Assembly: GCF_003664125.1 (NCBI RefSeq)
Contig: NZ_RCCP01000001.1
Location: forward strand, 186,001 to 250,000
Length of the DNA stretch: 64,000 nucleotides
From: Planococcus citreus
GTDB lineage: Bacteria > Bacillota > Bacilli > Bacillales_A > Planococcaceae
Direction: 5' to 3'
The notes under the pieces are model-generated. The model had not been told where the DNA came from. It made no database searches and saw only the letters and a list, made by a program, of their open reading frames with translations. Each line of letters begins with the position of its first letter. Positions within the stretch are counted from its first letter, which is position 1. The translations under genes and the position numbers were made by a program. Positions 41,713-50,515 of this stretch are shown here, piece by piece.

Positions 41713-42606
41713 TTATGCCCTTGGATGGGCTTTTAAATACGTATTGCGCAAATGGTCTTTCGTCACATGCGTATAGACTTGCGTGGAACTGAGATGCGCA
41801 TGTCCCAGTAATTCCTGTACGGTGCGCATATCCGCTCCATTGTTCAATAGATGCGTAGCGAATGTATGGCGGATCATATGGGGATAGATCGATGAATTGA
41901 GCGACGCCTTTTTCATGCATTCGTTCAGGATATGGCGGACGCCACGGTCCGTCACCCCATCACCTCGGCTATTGACGAATAGCATTTCGTGCTCTTTCGA
42001 CTTCATTAACCTTGGACGGGCCGAGTCGATATAAAGTTCCAACGCGTCGTGTGCAAACTGGCCGTAAGGGATGTAACGTTCTTTCCTGCCCTTGCCGAGC
42101 ACTTTAACAATATGCATATGGCGGTCCAAATCTTTCATCTTGATCGATACACATTCACTGACGCGCATGCCGGTCGCATACAGCAACTCCAATAATGCAC
42201 GGTTCCGGAGTGACAGCGCATCTTCACCCGTGAGTGAAGCGAACAGCTGCTCAAGCTCTTCCTCGTAGAAAAACTGCGGCAGCCGCTCTTCTTTCTTCGG
42301 ATGGAACAGCGAACGGAACGCTGCTTCACTGAGCCCGAATTCGCGGTTGCCGTACCGGAAAAACGACCGGATGGCGGAGATTTTCCTTGAGATTGACGTT
42401 CTGGATAATTCAGCTTCATATAGTTTCGTTACATAATTTCGCGCATGAAGGTATTCGACTTCGTGCAGATCACTCACGCCTTCTTGTTCCAGGAACAGAA
42501 AAAAACCCTCCAGATCCTGTAGGTACTGGTGGACAGTGTGGGCGGAATAATTCTTTTCCAATTGGATATAGCTCATGAACGATTCGAGCATCTGTTCTTT
42601 CGTCAT
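41713..42606 (-). CDS. xerC: Tyrosine recombinase XerC (CodV)
   Basis: A 297-aa site-specific recombinase that resolves chromosome dimers at dif. The N-terminal SAM-like domain covers residues 1-90; the catalytic residues are seen in ATGMRVSE (Arg), the Lys of the beta hairpin, [12 protein letters not shown] (His-x-x-Arg), [13 protein letters not shown] (His) and the final Tyr. It sits between trmFO and hslV, the standard chromosomal position, so it is not a prophage integrase. Confidence 0.95.
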   Translation of the reverse strand: MTKEQMLESFMSYIQLEKNYSAHTVHQYLQDLEGFFLFLEQEGVSDLHEVEYLHARNYVTKLYEAELSRTSISRKISAIRSFFRYGNREFGLSEAAFRSLFHPKKEERLPQFFYEEELEQLFASLTGEDALSLRNRALLELLYATGMRVSECVSIKMKDLDRHMHIVKVLGKGRKERYIPYGQFAHDALELYIDSARPRLMKSKEHEMLFVNSRGDGVTDRGVRHILNECMKKASLNSSIYPHMIRHTFATHLLNNGADMRTVQELLGHAHLSSTQVYTHVTKDHLRNTYLKAHPRA

Positions 42607-42631
42607 CTGGCACGCCGCCTTTCAGGCAATT

Positions 42632-42673
42632 AAAAAAGCCTCTAAAGTATACCAATACTTAGAGGCTTTTTTC
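42632..42673 (-). terminator. Terminator downstream of trmFO
   Basis: Long stem AAAAAAGCCTCTAAGTAT with its complement (42632-42673) and T-runs on both sides. It lies 2 nt past the trmFO stop and just upstream of xerC, so xerC-hslV-hslU probably has its own promoter or depends on read-through. Confidence 0.9.
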
Positions 42674-42675
42674 AA

Positions 42676-43986
42676 TTAAACCGTCACTGAATTCATATAA
42701 TTTTGAATTGACTCCAACGCACGGTTGGCGTGGCGTTCAGCGCGCTCCTGCTTTGACTTGATGCGTTCGCCGAGATCCGGGAACAAGCCGAAATTGATGT
42801 TCATCGGCTGGAAGTTCTTCGAATCGGCTTCAGTGATATAACGCGCCATGCTGCCAAGTGCCGTTTCTGCCGGCAATACGACCGGCTCCTCGCCAAGTGC
42901 CAGCTTCGCCGCGTTGATGCCCGCGAGCAAACCGCTTCCCGCAGATTCCACATAGCCTTCGACGCCTGTCATTTGGCCGGCGAAGAAAATGTTCGGGTCG
43001 GCTTTTAGTTGATAGGTCGGCTTCAACACGTTCGGTGAGTTGATGAATGTATTGCGGTGCATGACGCCGTAACGGACGATTTCGACATTCTCGAGCCCCG
43101 GGATCATGCGCAGGATTTCTTTTTGCGCTCCCCATTTCAAATGCGTCTGGAATCCGACGATATTGTACAGCGTGCCGGCTGCATCGTCCTGGCGCAATTG
43201 CACAACCGCGTAAGGGCGCTTGCCGGTTTTCGGGTCTTCCAATCCGACAGGTTTCATCGGCCCGAAGGTCAAGGTCTTATCGCCTCTGGCAGCCATCACT
43301 TCGACCGGCATGCAGCCTTCGAAATAGATTTCTTTTTCGAATTCCTTAAGCGGCACGACTTCCGCTTCGACTAAAGCCGTATGGAAGCGGCGGAACTCTT
43401 CTTCTGTCATCGGGCAGTTCAGATAAGCGGCTTCACCTTTATCGTAACGCGATTTCAAATAGACTTTGTCCATGTCGATGCTGTCTTTTTCGACGATCGG
43501 CGCTGCCGCATCGTAGAAATAGAGGTATTCTTCGCCAGTCAGCTTGCGGACTTTCTCGGCAAGCGCCGGCGAAGTCAATGGGCCGGTTGCGATGATCGTG
43601 ATGCCTTCCGGGATTTCCGTCACTTCTTCATTGATCACTTCAACAAGCGGGTGATTGCGGACATTTTCCGTGACCATCCCTGCAAACTCGTGACGGTCGA
43701 CTGCAAGCGCGCCACCAGCTGGTACCGACGCTTTATCGGCTGCATCGATGATGACCGAATCCAGTTTGCGCATTTCTTCTTTAATGACGCCGACCGCATT
43801 GGTCAATGAATTGGCGCGCAACGAGTTGCTGCAGACCAATTCCGCAAATTTATCCGTATGGTGTGCCGGCGTTTGTTTGACCGGGCGCATTTCATAAAGC
43901 CTGACATTGACGCCGCGTTTGGCGATTTGCCATGCCGCTTCGCTTCCTGCAAGTCCGGCACCGATTACATTTACAATTTTCGTCAT
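42676..43986 (-). CDS. trmFO: tRNA (uracil-5-)-methyltransferase, folate/FAD-dependent
   Basis: A 436-aa flavoprotein that makes m5U54 in the tRNA T-loop using methylene-tetrahydrofolate. The FAD-binding [16 protein letters not shown] opens the protein, and [20 protein letters not shown] and [19 protein letters not shown] are conserved GidA-like segments. Formerly gid. ATG 43986 has AGAGGTG upstream. Confidence 0.97.
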   Translation of the reverse strand: MTKIVNVIGAGLAGSEAAWQIAKRGVNVRLYEMRPVKQTPAHHTDKFAELVCSNSLRANSLTNAVGVIKEEMRKLDSVIIDAADKASVPAGGALAVDRHEFAGMVTENVRNHPLVEVINEEVTEIPEGITIIATGPLTSPALAEKVRKLTGEEYLYFYDAAAPIVEKDSIDMDKVYLKSRYDKGEAAYLNCPMTEEEFRRFHTALVEAEVVPLKEFEKEIYFEGCMPVEVMAARGDKTLTFGPMKPVGLEDPKTGKRPYAVVQLRQDDAAGTLYNIVGFQTHLKWGAQKEILRMIPGLENVEIVRYGVMHRNTFINSPNVLKPTYQLKADPNIFFAGQMTGVEGYVESAGSGLLAGINAAKLALGEEPVVLPAETALGSMARYITEADSKNFQPMNINFGLFPDLGERIKSKQERAERHANRALESIQNYMNSVTV

Positions 43987-44006
43987 GATAAAACACCTCT
44001 ATATTA

Positions 44007-46076
44007 TTATTGAACTTCTTCTTTGTAGTCGCAGGCTGTGCAATTGATCTGCACGCCTTTTTTCACTTTCTTTTCGACCATCAAGCTGCTGCATTTCGGG
44101 CAAGGGCGTTCGATCGGCTTGTCCCAAGAAACGAATTCACATTCCGGATAGCGTTCGCAGCCATAGAATACGCGGCGCTTCTTGCTTTTCCGTTCGACGA
44201 TCTCGCCTTCTTTACAAGTCGGGCATTTGACGCCGATATGCTTGACGATCGCTTTTGTGTTGCGGCATTCCGGGAAGTTGCTGCAGGCCATGAACTTGCC
44301 GTAGCGCCCAAGCTTGAAGACCATCGGCGAACCGCATTCCTCGCAATCTTCTCCAGCGGGCTCGTCTTTGATCTGGACTTTCTCCATTTCGTTCTCTGCC
44401 ACTTCGAGATCTTTGGCGAATTCTTTGTAGAAGACATCGATGATCGCACGCCAGTCGACTTCACTTTCTTCGATGCTGTCCAGATCGTTTTCCATTTTCG
44501 CGGTAAACTCGATGTTCAAAATATCCGGGAAGAAATCACGCACCAATTGATGGACAATTTCCCCAAGTTCGGTCGGGATGAAACGCTTCGCGTCGAGTGC
44601 AACATAGCCGCGCTTTTGGATCGTATCCAAAGTCGGCGCATAGGTTGACGGTCGGCCTATCCCGAGCTCTTCCAAAGTACGCACCAGGCGCGCTTCCGTA
44701 TAACGCGGAGGCGGCTGGGTGAAATGCTGGTTCGGCGTAATTTCAGTCGCTTTGACTTTGTCGCCTTCCTTCATTTCAGGGAGAATATTGTCTTTTTCTT
44801 CTTTCTTATCGTCGGTCCCTTCAATATAAAGCTTCATGAAACCAGGAAACTTCACTTGAGAACCGTTGGCGCGGAAAATCGCTTCGCCGTTTTGCAGCTC
44901 GGCCATCACCGTATCCAGGACAGCGGGTGACATCTGGCTCGCTACAAAACGGTCCCAGATCAATTTGTACAAGCGGTAAAGATCGCGGGACAAAATGCTC
45001 TTCAGCGATTCCGGCGTGCGGTGGACGCTAGTCGGGCGGACAGCTTCGTGGGCATCCTGTGACTTCTGGGATTGTTTGGCTGCAGGCTTCTGCGTCACAT
45101 ATTCTTCGCCATATTTATCAAGGATGAAACCGATCGTATCTTGCTTGGCCGATTCGGAAATCCGTGTGGAATCAGTACGCATGTAGGTGATCAACCCGGT
45201 TACGCCTTCTTTTCCGACCGAGATCCCTTCATAGAGCTGCTGTGCGAGCATCATCGTTTTCTTGGCACGGAAATTCAGCTTGCGCGCTGCTTCCTGCTGG
45301 AGAGAGGATGTGGTGAAAGATGGGGAAGGATTGCGTTTGCGTTCTTTTTTGACAACGCTCTTCACAAGGAAATCCTTGCCTTTCATCGTAGCCAATACGG
45401 CTTTGACATCTTCTTCATTGGAGAGCTTCAGTTTCTTTTCGGGCGTTCCGTAAAACTGGGCCTCGAATATTTTTTTCGCTTTTTCGAACTCGCCTGTAAT
45501 CGACCAATATTCTTCCGGTTCGAAATTCTTGATTTCGTTCTCGCGGTCGATGATCAGGCCAAGTGCAACCGATTGAACACGGCCGGCCGACAAGCCTTTT
45601 TTCACTTTTTTCCATAGGATTGGGCTGATGCTATACCCGACAAGACGGTCTAGGATGCGTCGCGCCTGCTGGGCATCGACCAAATCCATATCCAATTTGC
45701 GCGGTTGCTTGAATGCATCTTTTACTGCGTCTTTTGTAATTTCGTTGAACACGACACGGCAATCCGAATCGACGTCCACTCCGAGCGCGTTCGCCAAATG
45801 CCAGGCGATCGCTTCGCCTTCTCTGTCGGGGTCAGCCGCGAGAAAGACTTTTTTCGCTTTTTTCGCTTCTTTTTTCAGATCCTGTAGAATCGGGCCTTTT
45901 CCGCGAATCGTGATATAGCGGGGCTCGTAATTGTTTTCGACATCTACCCCCATCTGGCTGCGCGGCAAATCGCGCAAATGGCCGAGAGAGGCTTTCACTT
46001 TATACTTTTTTCCCAAATACCGTTCAATTGTCTTCGCCTTTGCGGGCGATTCGACAATCACCAAATAATCCGCCAT
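44007..46076 (-). CDS. topA: DNA topoisomerase I
   Basis: A 689-aa type IA topoisomerase that relaxes negative supercoils. Toprim domain at residues 1-110 ([26 protein letters not shown]), active-site Tyr298 in [14 protein letters not shown], and three C-terminal Cys4 zinc ribbons starting [16 protein letters not shown] and CPKCSSLM. Length and domain set match B. subtilis TopA. Between trmFO and dprA, as usual. Confidence 0.97.
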   Translation of the reverse strand: MADYLVIVESPAKAKTIERYLGKKYKVKASLGHLRDLPRSQMGVDVENNYEPRYITIRGKGPILQDLKKEAKKAKKVFLAADPDREGEAIAWHLANALGVDVDSDCRVVFNEITKDAVKDAFKQPRKLDMDLVDAQQARRILDRLVGYSISPILWKKVKKGLSAGRVQSVALGLIIDRENEIKNFEPEEYWSITGEFEKAKKIFEAQFYGTPEKKLKLSNEEDVKAVLATMKGKDFLVKSVVKKERKRNPSPSFTTSSLQQEAARKLNFRAKKTMMLAQQLYEGISVGKEGVTGLITYMRTDSTRISESAKQDTIGFILDKYGEEYVTQKPAAKQSQKSQDAHEAVRPTSVHRTPESLKSILSRDLYRLYKLIWDRFVASQMSPAVLDTVMAELQNGEAIFRANGSQVKFPGFMKLYIEGTDDKKEEKDNILPEMKEGDKVKATEITPNQHFTQPPPRYTEARLVRTLEELGIGRPSTYAPTLDTIQKRGYVALDAKRFIPTELGEIVHQLVRDFFPDILNIEFTAKMENDLDSIEESEVDWRAIIDVFYKEFAKDLEVAENEMEKVQIKDEPAGEDCEECGSPMVFKLGRYGKFMACSNFPECRNTKAIVKHIGVKCPTCKEGEIVERKSKKRRVFYGCERYPECEFVSWDKPIERPCPKCSSLMVEKKVKKGVQINCTACDYKEEVQ

Positions 46077-46185
46077 TCATACTCCTCCTCATAGAGGTCT
46101 CTTCAAATTGTGTAAAGAATCACCTGATGCAAAATGTATAACAGTTTTTGGCTGATTGCAAGGCTTTTCGTCGAACCGCGAGTTT

Positions 46186-47073
46186 TCAGCTTCTCAATTG
46201 GCGGTATTCTTCCAGCACTTGAGCCCCGTTCCAGACGGGTTTTGCGCCTTCTGCAATTAATTTATGTGGACCGGCGGAAAGCGGGGAAAAGATATCCCCA
46301 GGAACGGCGAAGATATCTTTTCCGTGGTCCAACGCGTGCTCAATGGTGCTTAAAGTTCCGCTTTTCACTTCCGCCTGTGTGACGATGACCCCCTTCGACA
46401 ATCCACTGATGATGCGGTTGCGCATCGGAAAATTCCACTTTCTAGGGGGCATATACGGCGGGTATTCACTCACCAGCAATTGAGTTTCTTCTATTATAAA
46501 AGACAGCCCATCGTTGATTTTTGGGTAGCGATGCAAAAAGCCGCTCCCTATGACAGCAATGGTTTTGCCGCCCGAATCGATGGCACACCGATGCGCCATT
46601 GCATCAGCTCCTTTAGCCAAGCCGCTGACGATGACAAAGCCTTCCGCCAGTAAAGGCGGCAGCAATTGTTGGATAACCGATTGCGAATAGATTTCGGCTT
46701 TTCGCGAACCGATAACCGCTATTTTCTCTGGCGCATCTAGTAAAGCGGCATCACCTTTCAAGTAAAGTACAGCAGGCGGATCGATCAAATCGTGCAAAGA
46801 GGATGGATAAAGGGGATCACGATAAATAAGGGGGCGTATTCGTTGGTGGCCGTAGATTTTCAGGAAAGGGGTATTTGCATAATGGAGATATGAGCGCTTC
46901 AAGGCATTCGCTTTCTCCAAGGGGATTTGCATCGTTTCTGCAAGATCGACAGGGCTTCGAAAACGCAGGTATTCCAGGTCCGGATCATCTTTCATCAAGG
47001 GGGCCAAGCGGTTCAAAGGCTTTGGGTACACATAATGCAAGGCAAGCAAACGTTGAGTGAATTCATCGTTCAT
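46186..47073 (-). CDS. dprA: DNA processing protein DprA (Smf)
   Basis: A 295-aa protein that loads RecA on incoming single-stranded DNA during transformation. The Rossmann-like core has AVIGSRKAEIYS, VSGLAKGADAMAH and the later KSGTLSTIEHALDHGKDIFA patch. An N-terminal helical extension precedes it. ATG 47073 follows GGAGGAGG. It is the last recognisable core gene before the prophage. Confidence 0.93.
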   Translation of the reverse strand: MNDEFTQRLLALHYVYPKPLNRLAPLMKDDPDLEYLRFRSPVDLAETMQIPLEKANALKRSYLHYANTPFLKIYGHQRIRPLIYRDPLYPSSLHDLIDPPAVLYLKGDAALLDAPEKIAVIGSRKAEIYSQSVIQQLLPPLLAEGFVIVSGLAKGADAMAHRCAIDSGGKTIAVIGSGFLHRYPKINDGLSFIIEETQLLVSEYPPYMPPRKWNFPMRNRIISGLSKGVIVTQAEVKSGTLSTIEHALDHGKDIFAVPGDIFSPLSAGPHKLIAEGAKPVWNGAQVLEEYRQLRS

Positions 47074-47157
47074 GACAGTCCTCCTCCATTAAAGGTCCGC
47101 GCAAAAAAGCTGCGTCTACACTTATCATAGAGCTTCAGTCACAATCCGTAAATATTT

Positions 47158-47901
47158 TTAAAAACGGATTTGCCCTTTATTGCGATGAGTATACCGTTTA
47201 TTATAATGTTCATGGAATTGCTCGACTGCTTTCAGCTCCACTTCCCCTTGCGCTTCCTTTTCGAATGCCTGGAAAATGATGCGGACAAAATTCCCCCGTC
47301 GCTCACTGCGCAATTCATCATCTGCCATCATTTCACGGAACACACCGGCTTCAATTTCTCTCAATGCACTGGAAAAATAGGAACTATGATGGATCAATTC
47401 AAGGACGCTGCCTGGCGCATCGGCCTGTAATTCCTCATGGCAAATACACCACACCGCCAATTGTTTCTCAAGCAGCCTGGTTTCCCGCAGCAAAGGGTTC
47501 GATTGAGCCAGCACATCCTTTAATATGGCGTTCGAAAAATCAAGGTACCAAAACAAAAACTTGAGCAGCTCCTGCTGGCTGTTTTGTGCAGCTGGCGCCA
47601 AATCCTGTAACTGGTCCAGCGCATCATGGCGGTCAAAACGGCGATATTCCTCGACGAGGCTCTGTCGATAAATCCCCTCCACCAACTTTTCCCTGTCTAT
47701 AGCTGAAAGCGTATCTTTTCCCAACACTTCCAAATGGTAAAACCCCATTACGTCCGGTAGAAACGGCACGACGAATTCATCCATGATCGTCTGTTCTTTT
47801 AATTCCTGCTTCTTGCTTTTCGTCCTATTGTTCGCAATCTTCATTCCAGAGGCCGCAGCGATTGCCCCTGCCGCTATCCCCAAGACCCATTCAGCTTCCA
47901 T
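47158..47901 (-). CDS. Hypothetical protein with N-terminal Gly/Ala-rich membrane segment
   Basis: A 247-aa protein I do not recognise. Residues 5-22 form a hydrophobic Gly/Ala-rich segment (GIAAGAIAAASG), followed by a basic stretch (NRTKSKKQ) and a mostly helical, charged remainder with several aromatic patches. ATG 47901 has GGAGGG upstream. Its base and codon use resemble the core genes more than the AT-rich phage cargo, so it is more likely host than phage. A membrane-anchored cytoplasmic domain is a reasonable reading of the sequence. Confidence 0.6.
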   Translation of the reverse strand: MEAEWVLGIAAGAIAAASGMKIANNRTKSKKQELKEQTIMDEFVVPFLPDVMGFYHLEVLGKDTLSAIDREKLVEGIYRQSLVEEYRRFDRHDALDQLQDLAPAAQNSQQELLKFLFWYLDFSNAILKDVLAQSNPLLRETRLLEKQLAVWCICHEELQADAPGSVLELIHHSSYFSSALREIEAGVFREMMADDELRSERRGNFVRIIFQAFEKEAQGEVELKAVEQFHEHYNKRYTHRNKGQIRF

Positions 47902-48223
47902 TCCGTGCCCTCCTACTTGCGCATGATGCTATTCATTCCATTATAGATGAGGATTGGCAAAAACCGCTGCAAATTCGCTCGATTTTTTCTTTTGATTGCC
48001 GGAAAACAAAAAAATCCCCGAAACATCTAAAAAGATGCTTCAGGGATTCGTGTATTAATGCGTTTTGCAAGCGTCGTAAGCAATGCAGATTCTTTCTCTG
48101 TTTTCTGATGTATTCTATCGTTTATACATACGCGCCTATTATATAGTAGAAACTCAAAAAAACGATAAGATTTGTACGCTCTTGTTTTATCTGTATGTGC
48201 GAAAATGTGTGCGAGATTATCGC
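47902..48223. other. Gene-free interval at the presumed prophage/host junction
   Basis: This 322-nt stretch has no convincing gene. It contains one terminator (48009-48048) and AT-rich sequence. The change from host-like genes below to phage and SOS-type genes above suggests that the prophage attachment site lies here or nearby. The partner att site is outside the window, so no direct repeat can be shown. Confidence 0.4.
48009..48048 (-). terminator. Terminator downstream of the yolD-like gene
   Basis: A 16-bp stem (48013-48028 with 48033-48048, two G-U pairs on the minus strand, AAAA loop) followed by a T run on the minus strand. Confidence 0.85.
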
Positions 48224-48592
48224 TCAGTCGATTAATTGTACAGAAGTAATCATGTCAACGGAAAGGCGTTTTGCTTTTAGTGAATCATCGCATACGATTG
48301 TGCGAGTGTGCAAGTCCACTTCTGTGATGGTCCCCACATAGTAACGATATTGATGATCCTTCCACATTTGAATTTCAGCTTGGCATCTGCGGACGAGTGC
48401 CAACTCGATATTCTCTTGGAGCGCTTGCAAATCAAATTCGTCCAGTTCGGGTTTCGGAACACGGTTATCTTCTTCCTTCCATTCCCTGAGCATTCGAATG
48501 TGTTCCGGCAGCATAAGGGCCGTCCACTTCAACGCTCCTCTGTCTTGGACGTCTCCTACCATTTTACGATCTCTGTTAATACTAATTTCCAT
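48224..48592 (-). CDS. YolD-like protein under SOS control
   Basis: A 122-aa protein with the YolD hallmark DRGALKWTALMLPEHIRMLREW, a KPELDEFDLQALQENI helix, and a C-terminal beta segment. YolD-like genes usually lie next to a Y-family DNA polymerase (uvrX) in prophages and plasmids and are SOS-induced; no polymerase is present here. ATG 48592 has AGGGG just upstream (close spacing); GTG 48610 is an alternative. A LexA-type palindrome overlaps the promoter. Molecular function is not established. Confidence 0.75.
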   Translation of the reverse strand: MEISINRDRKMVGDVQDRGALKWTALMLPEHIRMLREWKEEDNRVPKPELDEFDLQALQENIELALVRRCQAEIQMWKDHQYRYYVGTITEVDLHTRTIVCDDSLKAKRLSVDMITSVQLID

Positions 48593-48602
48593 CACCCCTA
48601 AT

Positions 48603-48624
48603 AAGAACACTTGTTCTTACTATA
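48603..48624 (-). promoter_or_regulatory. SOS (LexA) box and -10 element of the yolD-like gene
   Basis: The palindrome AAGAACACTTGTTCTT (48603-48618) contains GAAC-N4-GTTC, the core of the Firmicutes LexA/DinR site. A TATAGT -10 element on the minus strand abuts it (48619-48624), so LexA would overlap the transcription start. No strong -35 is visible. Confidence 0.75.
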
Positions 48625-48726
48625 CCACGCTACTTGAGTAAAATAACCTATAAAATGAAAAATAACTGTATCAAAAGTACTTGCTATTGATATACTATCC
48701 TTATAACATGCAAAGGGGATAGTTTG

Positions 48727-48963
48727 ATGGACGTTACATTTAGGGAGTGGCTTTACCAATTTAAAAATGATGATTTTCGAGTCGGTACTCTTGCCAGGTA
48801 TGCCTACTGCGGTGCAGATTTTCCTGATACAAGAGAGTTCGACAAAGTATACCATTACTTGAAATTCACAGCTGGTGCCGGTCCCGAGTTGATCGCAGGT
48901 TTTAAATTTGCTTACGACACCTATAGACATTCGACTAACGTTTACATATATCTTGAAAAATAA
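48727..48963 (+). CDS. YozE-like SAM-fold small protein
   Basis: A 78-aa protein and the only plus-strand gene I accept. FREWLYQF, the acidic DFPDTREFDKVYHYLKF block and the closing FKFAYDTYRHS match the YozE SAM-like family of small Bacillales proteins (DUF1250), whose function is unknown. ATG 48727 has AAGGGG 8 nt upstream; TTGCTA (48681-48686) and TATAAC (48702-48707) form a weak promoter. It is divergent from the yolD-like gene and ends in a shared terminator. Confidence 0.65.
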   Translation: MDVTFREWLYQFKNDDFRVGTLARYAYCGADFPDTREFDKVYHYLKFTAGAGPELIAGFKFAYDTYRHSTNVYIYLEK

Positions 48964-48969
48964 ATTAAG

Positions 48970-49011
48970 CCCCTCAACATCGACTATTTTATGCTCGACG
49001 CGAGGGGCTTA
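48970..49011. terminator. Bidirectional terminator between convergent genes
   Basis: AAGCCCCTC/GAGGGGCTT arms (48970-48978 and 49003-49011) plus an inner pair, with T/A-rich flanks on both sides. It ends the plus-strand YozE-like gene and the minus-strand coiled-coil gene. Confidence 0.85.
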
Positions 49012-49033
49012 TATTATTTAAGTCGAAATGTGT

Positions 49034-49630
49034 TTATTGATTAAACAAAGCCAACATCAAAGTAACCAAAATAGCTACCAGAGCCACAAAAACCGTGATG
49101 TTTCCCCAAAAGTTTTGATTTTTAATGCTTTCAAAATACTTAGCGTGATCTTCAACTTTTGAGTTAACTCCATTTATCATCTTTTCGATTCGCTCTTCTC
49201 TCTCCTTGGTTTCTTGCCTAATACGTTCTTCTCTTTGTTGAGATTCTTGAGCAAATCTTTCAAGTTGGCGTTCATATCGTTCTTCACGGTCAGAAATTTC
49301 TTTTCTTGATCTTTCTTCACGTTCTCGCATATCAATTTTTAATTCTTTAAAGAGGGTGTCTGTAGAATCATGGTTATTCATTGTTTCATCCCCTTTATTC
49401 ACTACTGAATCATTTCCTCTATGAAAGTAACTCTGAATCGATGAATTAATATTTTCGGTTTCTGGATGCTTCATTTTCACAGCATTATTGCCATAAATAA
49501 AGCCATCAATTTTAGCTTCTTGATGCTTTTCCATCAACTTAAGTAAATCCTGTGGAGCTTCAAGTTCTTTGTCGTGATGAGAGTTCCACTTGATTGCTCC
49601 CCTTGTTGAAGTAACTGTAGATTCTGCCAT
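49034..49630 (-). CDS. Coiled-coil protein with C-terminal membrane anchor (prophage cargo)
   Basis: A 198-aa protein with three parts: residues 1-83, unknown, beginning MAESTVTSTRGAIKW; residues 95-165, a highly charged coiled coil with repeated REER units; residues about 176-195, a hydrophobic helix (ITVFVALVAILVTLMLALF) as tail anchor. The layout resembles XhlA-type prophage proteins, but the N-terminal part is extra. An in-frame ATG at residue 84 (49381) has AAAGGGG 8 nt upstream, so a shorter 115-aa form is likely made too. It follows the 131-aa gene by 22 nt. Function unknown. Confidence 0.7.
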   Translation of the reverse strand: MAESTVTSTRGAIKWNSHHDKELEAPQDLLKLMEKHQEAKIDGFIYGNNAVKMKHPETENINSSIQSYFHRGNDSVVNKGDETMNNHDSTDTLFKELKIDMREREERSRKEISDREERYERQLERFAQESQQREERIRQETKEREERIEKMINGVNSKVEDHAKYFESIKNQNFWGNITVFVALVAILVTLMLALFNQ

Positions 49631-49652
49631 TTTACCACCTACTATTTGTAGT

Positions 49653-50048
49653 CTAAAGGTTTTTCTTAAATACCGGTAATATCAAAGTTTTTCTATCCTC
49701 GTTTAGTTCTACAGAAATAACGTGATCTCCTTCTTCTTCAAAAACCAAATTTCGAAAGTTGACGTTAAATCCCCCATCCCCACCTGGAGGTCCTCCCTCT
49801 AATAAAGCTTCTACTTCAAACTCCATATTATTAACTGCTAGTTCTTTACCAGAAGGGCTTGTTAGTTTCACAATTGAATTATACTTTTGCGGAGTTAAGT
49901 GAATCATTCCCACCGCAACAACAAAAGTATAGTAACTCGGTAAAGAGAGTAAATTGATAGTATTCAGAGGTTGTTTTAGAACCATTTCTCCATTCGGTGT
50001 GTTGAATGCTTCTGCACATGCTATTATGTGCCCGATTTTGTTAGTCAA
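49653..50048 (-). CDS. Hypothetical 131-aa beta-rich protein (DUF6941-like)
   Basis: The start is TTG 50048, with AGGAGG 9 nt upstream; an ATG 14 codons earlier has no site and would encode the ribosome binding site itself. The protein is predicted to be mostly beta strand, with a Gly-rich loop GGPPGGDGGF and a closing strand ISVELNEDRKTLILPVF. Size and strand pattern recall the small DUF6941-type beta-sandwich proteins, but this is a weak resemblance. It heads a two-gene unit with the coiled-coil membrane protein, downstream of the endolysin terminator. Confidence 0.6.
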   Translation of the reverse strand: MTNKIGHIIACAEAFNTPNGEMVLKQPLNTINLLSLPSYYTFVVAVGMIHLTPQKYNSIVKLTSPSGKELAVNNMEFEVEALLEGGPPGGDGGFNVNFRNLVFEEEGDHVISVELNEDRKTLILPVFKKNL

Positions 50049-50198
50049 AAGAAAGAGCCTCCTAAATAATAAATAATACAAAACTTTCATTTAATTTAAT
50101 ATTATTAAGATTGAATTTTTTATGATTCCTTTTGGCACTCCATTACACACTACGATGCAAAAAAGATGTGGCCAAGAATAAATTAATTATAGCATAAA

Positions 50199-50242
50199 AA
50201 AAGCCCCACAAGTGAGGACTCCAATCTCACTGCGGGGCTTTT
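50199..50242 (-). terminator. Terminator at the end of the phage late operon
   Basis: AAGCCCCAC plus AGTGAG pair with CTCACT and GCGGGGCTT (50201-50240), followed on the minus strand by seven T residues. It lies 37 nt past the endolysin stop. Confidence 0.9.
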
Positions 50243-50278
50243 GTGTAATATTATAGTTACCTGATTCTTTCTCTACTC

Positions 50279-50515
50279 TTACTTCAATTTCGCTATCACG
50301 TTTTTAGCTGTGTCGCTGCGTGTCTTGCCAGATAGATCGATGAGCTTGTCGCCTTTGATCTTTCCTTTACCGCCGCCCGCGATATAGATTTCTTTGGCTA
50401 CTTGGCGCTTCTCGGCATCTTTGCGGAAGAATACTCCGCATCCGAGTTGAAATGCCAAGAGCGTGGCTGTGCCTGCATCTGCTGTTCCGTTGATTACTAC
50501 TGCTGTTTGTTCCAT
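50279..50515 (-). CDS. In-frame internal product: free cell-wall-binding domain of the endolysin
   Basis: ATG 50515 (Met297 of the endolysin) is preceded by AAAGGAGG at 50524-50531, spacing 8 nt, the strongest ribosome binding site in the lysis region. Translation here gives a 78-aa protein starting MEQTAVVING. Several Gram-positive phage endolysins are known to make such extra binding-domain subunits and to assemble as hetero-oligomers. The internal start is read directly from the sequence; its use is inference. Confidence 0.6.
   Translation of the reverse strand: MEQTAVVINGTADAGTATLLAFQLGCGVFFRKDAEKRQVAKEIYIAGGGKGKIKGDKLIDLSGKTRSDTAKNVIAKLK

Noticed and set aside
41713..42606. Tyrosine recombinase as the prophage integrase
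   Set aside because: It sits between trmFO and hslV in the conserved chromosomal order and has XerC features; it is the housekeeping enzyme.
47862..48146. Plus-strand 94-codon frame near the prophage junction
   Set aside because: No ribosome binding site, overlaps a minus-strand gene and a terminator, and its composition is not protein-like.
48724..48726. TTG start for the YozE-like gene one codon before ATG 48727
   Set aside because: ATG at 48727 has the better codon and 8-nt spacing from AAGGGG.
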